Shown: positions 63,140 through 64,000 of the stretch, one piece after another
Numbering within the stretch: position 1 is the stretch's first letter
Layout of the letters: each line of letters starts with the position of its first letter
Source of the DNA: Variovorax paradoxus
Lineage (GTDB): Bacteria > Pseudomonadota > Gammaproteobacteria > Burkholderiales > Burkholderiaceae_C
Assembly: GCF_024734665.1 (NCBI RefSeq)
Contig: NZ_CP102931.1
Span: forward strand, 248,001 to 312,000
Reading direction: 5' to 3'
Length of the DNA stretch: 64,000 bases
Notes under the pieces: model-generated
The model's database searches: none
What the model was told of the DNA's origin: nothing
Seen by the model: the letters and a program-made list of their open reading frames with translations, nothing else
Made by a program: the position numbers and the translations under genes

Positions 63140-63299
63140 TCGGCGCACGGAGCCCGGCCTGCAGAAAGAAAATTGGGGCAGTTGGACTAGTTTTCCGACC
63201 GTTCTAGTTTTTCAGGCCTAGGCCCTGCAGAAGAAGATAGGCCCATCGCGAAAGACATACCGTTTCCTTCGCGAGCCTTTCAACTTCAAGGAAATCACC

Positions 63300-63854
63300 A
63301 TGTCCACGCAAACCACCATCGCTTCCGCAGCTGTTCACGTCGTCGGTCAATACAACGACGCTGGCAAGACCCTGGTCGGCGCTTACCGCACCGGCGTGCA
63401 TCGCCTCCTGGGCGGCGCCGCTTCGCGCTACAGCAACTTCCTCGGCAGCCGCCAGATTCCGCTGGTGAGCGAGCAGGTCAAGGCCAACCTGATCGGCGCG
63501 CAAGAAAAGATCAACGGCTTCCTGGCCAACCGCCTGGACATCGACACCAGCCGCATCGTGAACGTGATGGACCGCGTTGCCGCCGGCACCACCAGCGGTA
63601 TCGAATCGGTCGCCAGCCGCGTGGCTCGCGTCGAATCGCCGGTTGCCACCTCGGTGATCAACGCACTGGGCGCGCTGAACCAGCCGATCGCCACCGTCTC
63701 GGTGCAGATCGCCGACAAGATCGTCGCCGGCACCAAGCAGATCGAAGCCCGCGTGAGCGGCGCCGAAGAAGCCAAGCCGGTTCGCACGGTGAAGGCCAAG
63801 GCCGCCGTCGCCAAGAAGCCGGTTCGCCGCGCTGCTGCCCGCAAGGCGGCCTGA
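63300..63854 (+). CDS. Phasin-like granule-associated protein with basic C-terminal tail
   Basis: 184 residues: amphipathic helical segments with Ala/Val/Ser-rich heptad character (about 10-155), no Cys, no signal peptide, and a short Lys/Ala/Arg-rich end (KKPVRRAAARKAA). This is the look of a phasin or lipid-inclusion coat protein, but no phasin motif is certain. It lies 160 nt after the WS/DGAT gene, with its own AAGGA ribosome site. A terminator follows. The gap 63140-63299 holds no gene. Confidence 0.65.
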   Translation: MSTQTTIASAAVHVVGQYNDAGKTLVGAYRTGVHRLLGGAASRYSNFLGSRQIPLVSEQVKANLIGAQEKINGFLANRLDIDTSRIVNVMDRVAAGTTSGIESVASRVARVESPVATSVINALGALNQPIATVSVQIADKIVAGTKQIEARVSGAEEAKPVRTVKAKAAVAKKPVRRAAARKAA

Positions 63855-63859
63855 CCCCC

Positions 63860-63887
63860 GGGGCGCTTTGCGCCCCTTTTCTTTTTT
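63860..63887 (+). terminator. Intrinsic terminator after the phasin-like gene
   Basis: The hairpin GGGGCGC-TTT-GCGCCCC is followed by TTTTCTTTTTT. Confidence 0.93.
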
Positions 63888-63906
63888 CCGGCATCTGGAG
63901 CACTGC

Positions 63907-64000
63907 ATGGCGACCCGTCCTGACGAAACTGCAAAGTTGAAGAAGAGGGCGGCGCCTGCAAAGAAGAAGACGCCGGCCGCGAAGAAGGCGCCCGCGGCAA
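63907..64000 (+). CDS. N-terminus of a Lys/Ala/Pro-rich protein, truncated by window edge
   Basis: 31 codons from the ATG at 63907, open to the window end: MATRPDETAKLKKRAAPAKK then further AKK/TPAAKK repeats. The composition matches the tails of the two preceding genes and AlgP/histone-H1-like bacterial DNA-binding proteins. What follows the repeat segment is unknown. Confidence 0.6.
   Translation, partial: MATRPDETAKLKKRAAPAKKKTPAAKKAPAA

Overview
The window looks like a chromosomal segment of a GC-rich betaproteobacterium of the Comamonadaceae, most likely Variovorax or a close relative. This rests on the rsmI/yraN/diaA/dolP block, the pilT-pilU pair divergent from yggS, DUF4148 and DUF2242 proteins, and a wax-ester-synthase gene beside phasin-like genes. 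No database search was run, so the genus is an inference. Coding is dense, with many 1-14 nt gene overlaps. One clearly AT-richer island lies at about 31.9-34.0 kb.

Layout. (1) 0-5.2 kb: the C-terminal part of a ligase-associated DEXH helicase and its partner phosphoesterase pdeM, separated by an oppositely oriented trxC; then a TPM-TPM-lemA membrane cluster and a Rossmann-fold protein. (2) 5.2-19 kb: nitrogen and nucleobase scavenging. A tightly packed minus-strand operon encodes a VOC protein, a BMP-type nucleoside/nucleobase ABC importer and a cysteine hydrolase. Next come a 2-oxoglutarate/Fe(II) oxygenase, rutR and the pyrimidine-ring catabolic operon rutABCDEF. The oxygenase gene and rutA each carry a sigma54-type -24/-12 promoter and a nearly identical 19-bp RutR-box-like palindrome, so they appear to form one nitrogen-controlled RutR regulon. 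Two copies of a 96-nt hairpin element with a shared centre and different, still fully paired stems lie between the transport operon and the oxygenase. (3) 18-20.6 kb: a YheT-like hydrolase, a conserved hypothetical and a membrane-anchored cytochrome c. (4) 20.7-27.5 kb: an RND multidrug efflux operon (fusion protein, pump, outer-membrane channel) divergent from its TetR repressor, with an AcrR/TtgR-like operator between. (5) 27.5-34.9 kb: tRNA-Arg(CCG), an inositol-phosphatase-family gene, then an orphan type VI secretion module: short leader ORF, vgrG with a TTR-like tail, a multidomain peptidoglycan-targeting effector, a probable periplasmic immunity protein, a small Cys-rich ORF and a pentapeptide protein.

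(6) 34.9-48.7 kb: housekeeping genes: a GST, rsmI, yraN, diaA, dolP, a 3-hydroxyisobutyrate-dehydrogenase-family enzyme, MerR plus an MFS exporter, pilT/pilU, yggS, an Lrp regulator, gdhA, a small kinase and a DUF2242 lipoprotein. (7) 48.7-57.6 kb: marR-FUSC, then a long operon RDD-RDD-SpoIIM-membrane protein-DUF4129-DUF4350-MoxR-DUF58. This is a recurrent neighbourhood of unknown function that looks like a MoxR/DUF58 chaperone system with a dedicated set of membrane proteins. (8) 57.7-64 kb: a DUF805 protein, arginase and a prolyl-oligopeptidase-family enzyme, then a WS/DGAT acyltransferase, a phasin-like protein and a truncated ORF. These last three all carry Lys/Ala/Pro-rich histone-H1-like segments, which suggests proteins linking storage-lipid inclusions to DNA.
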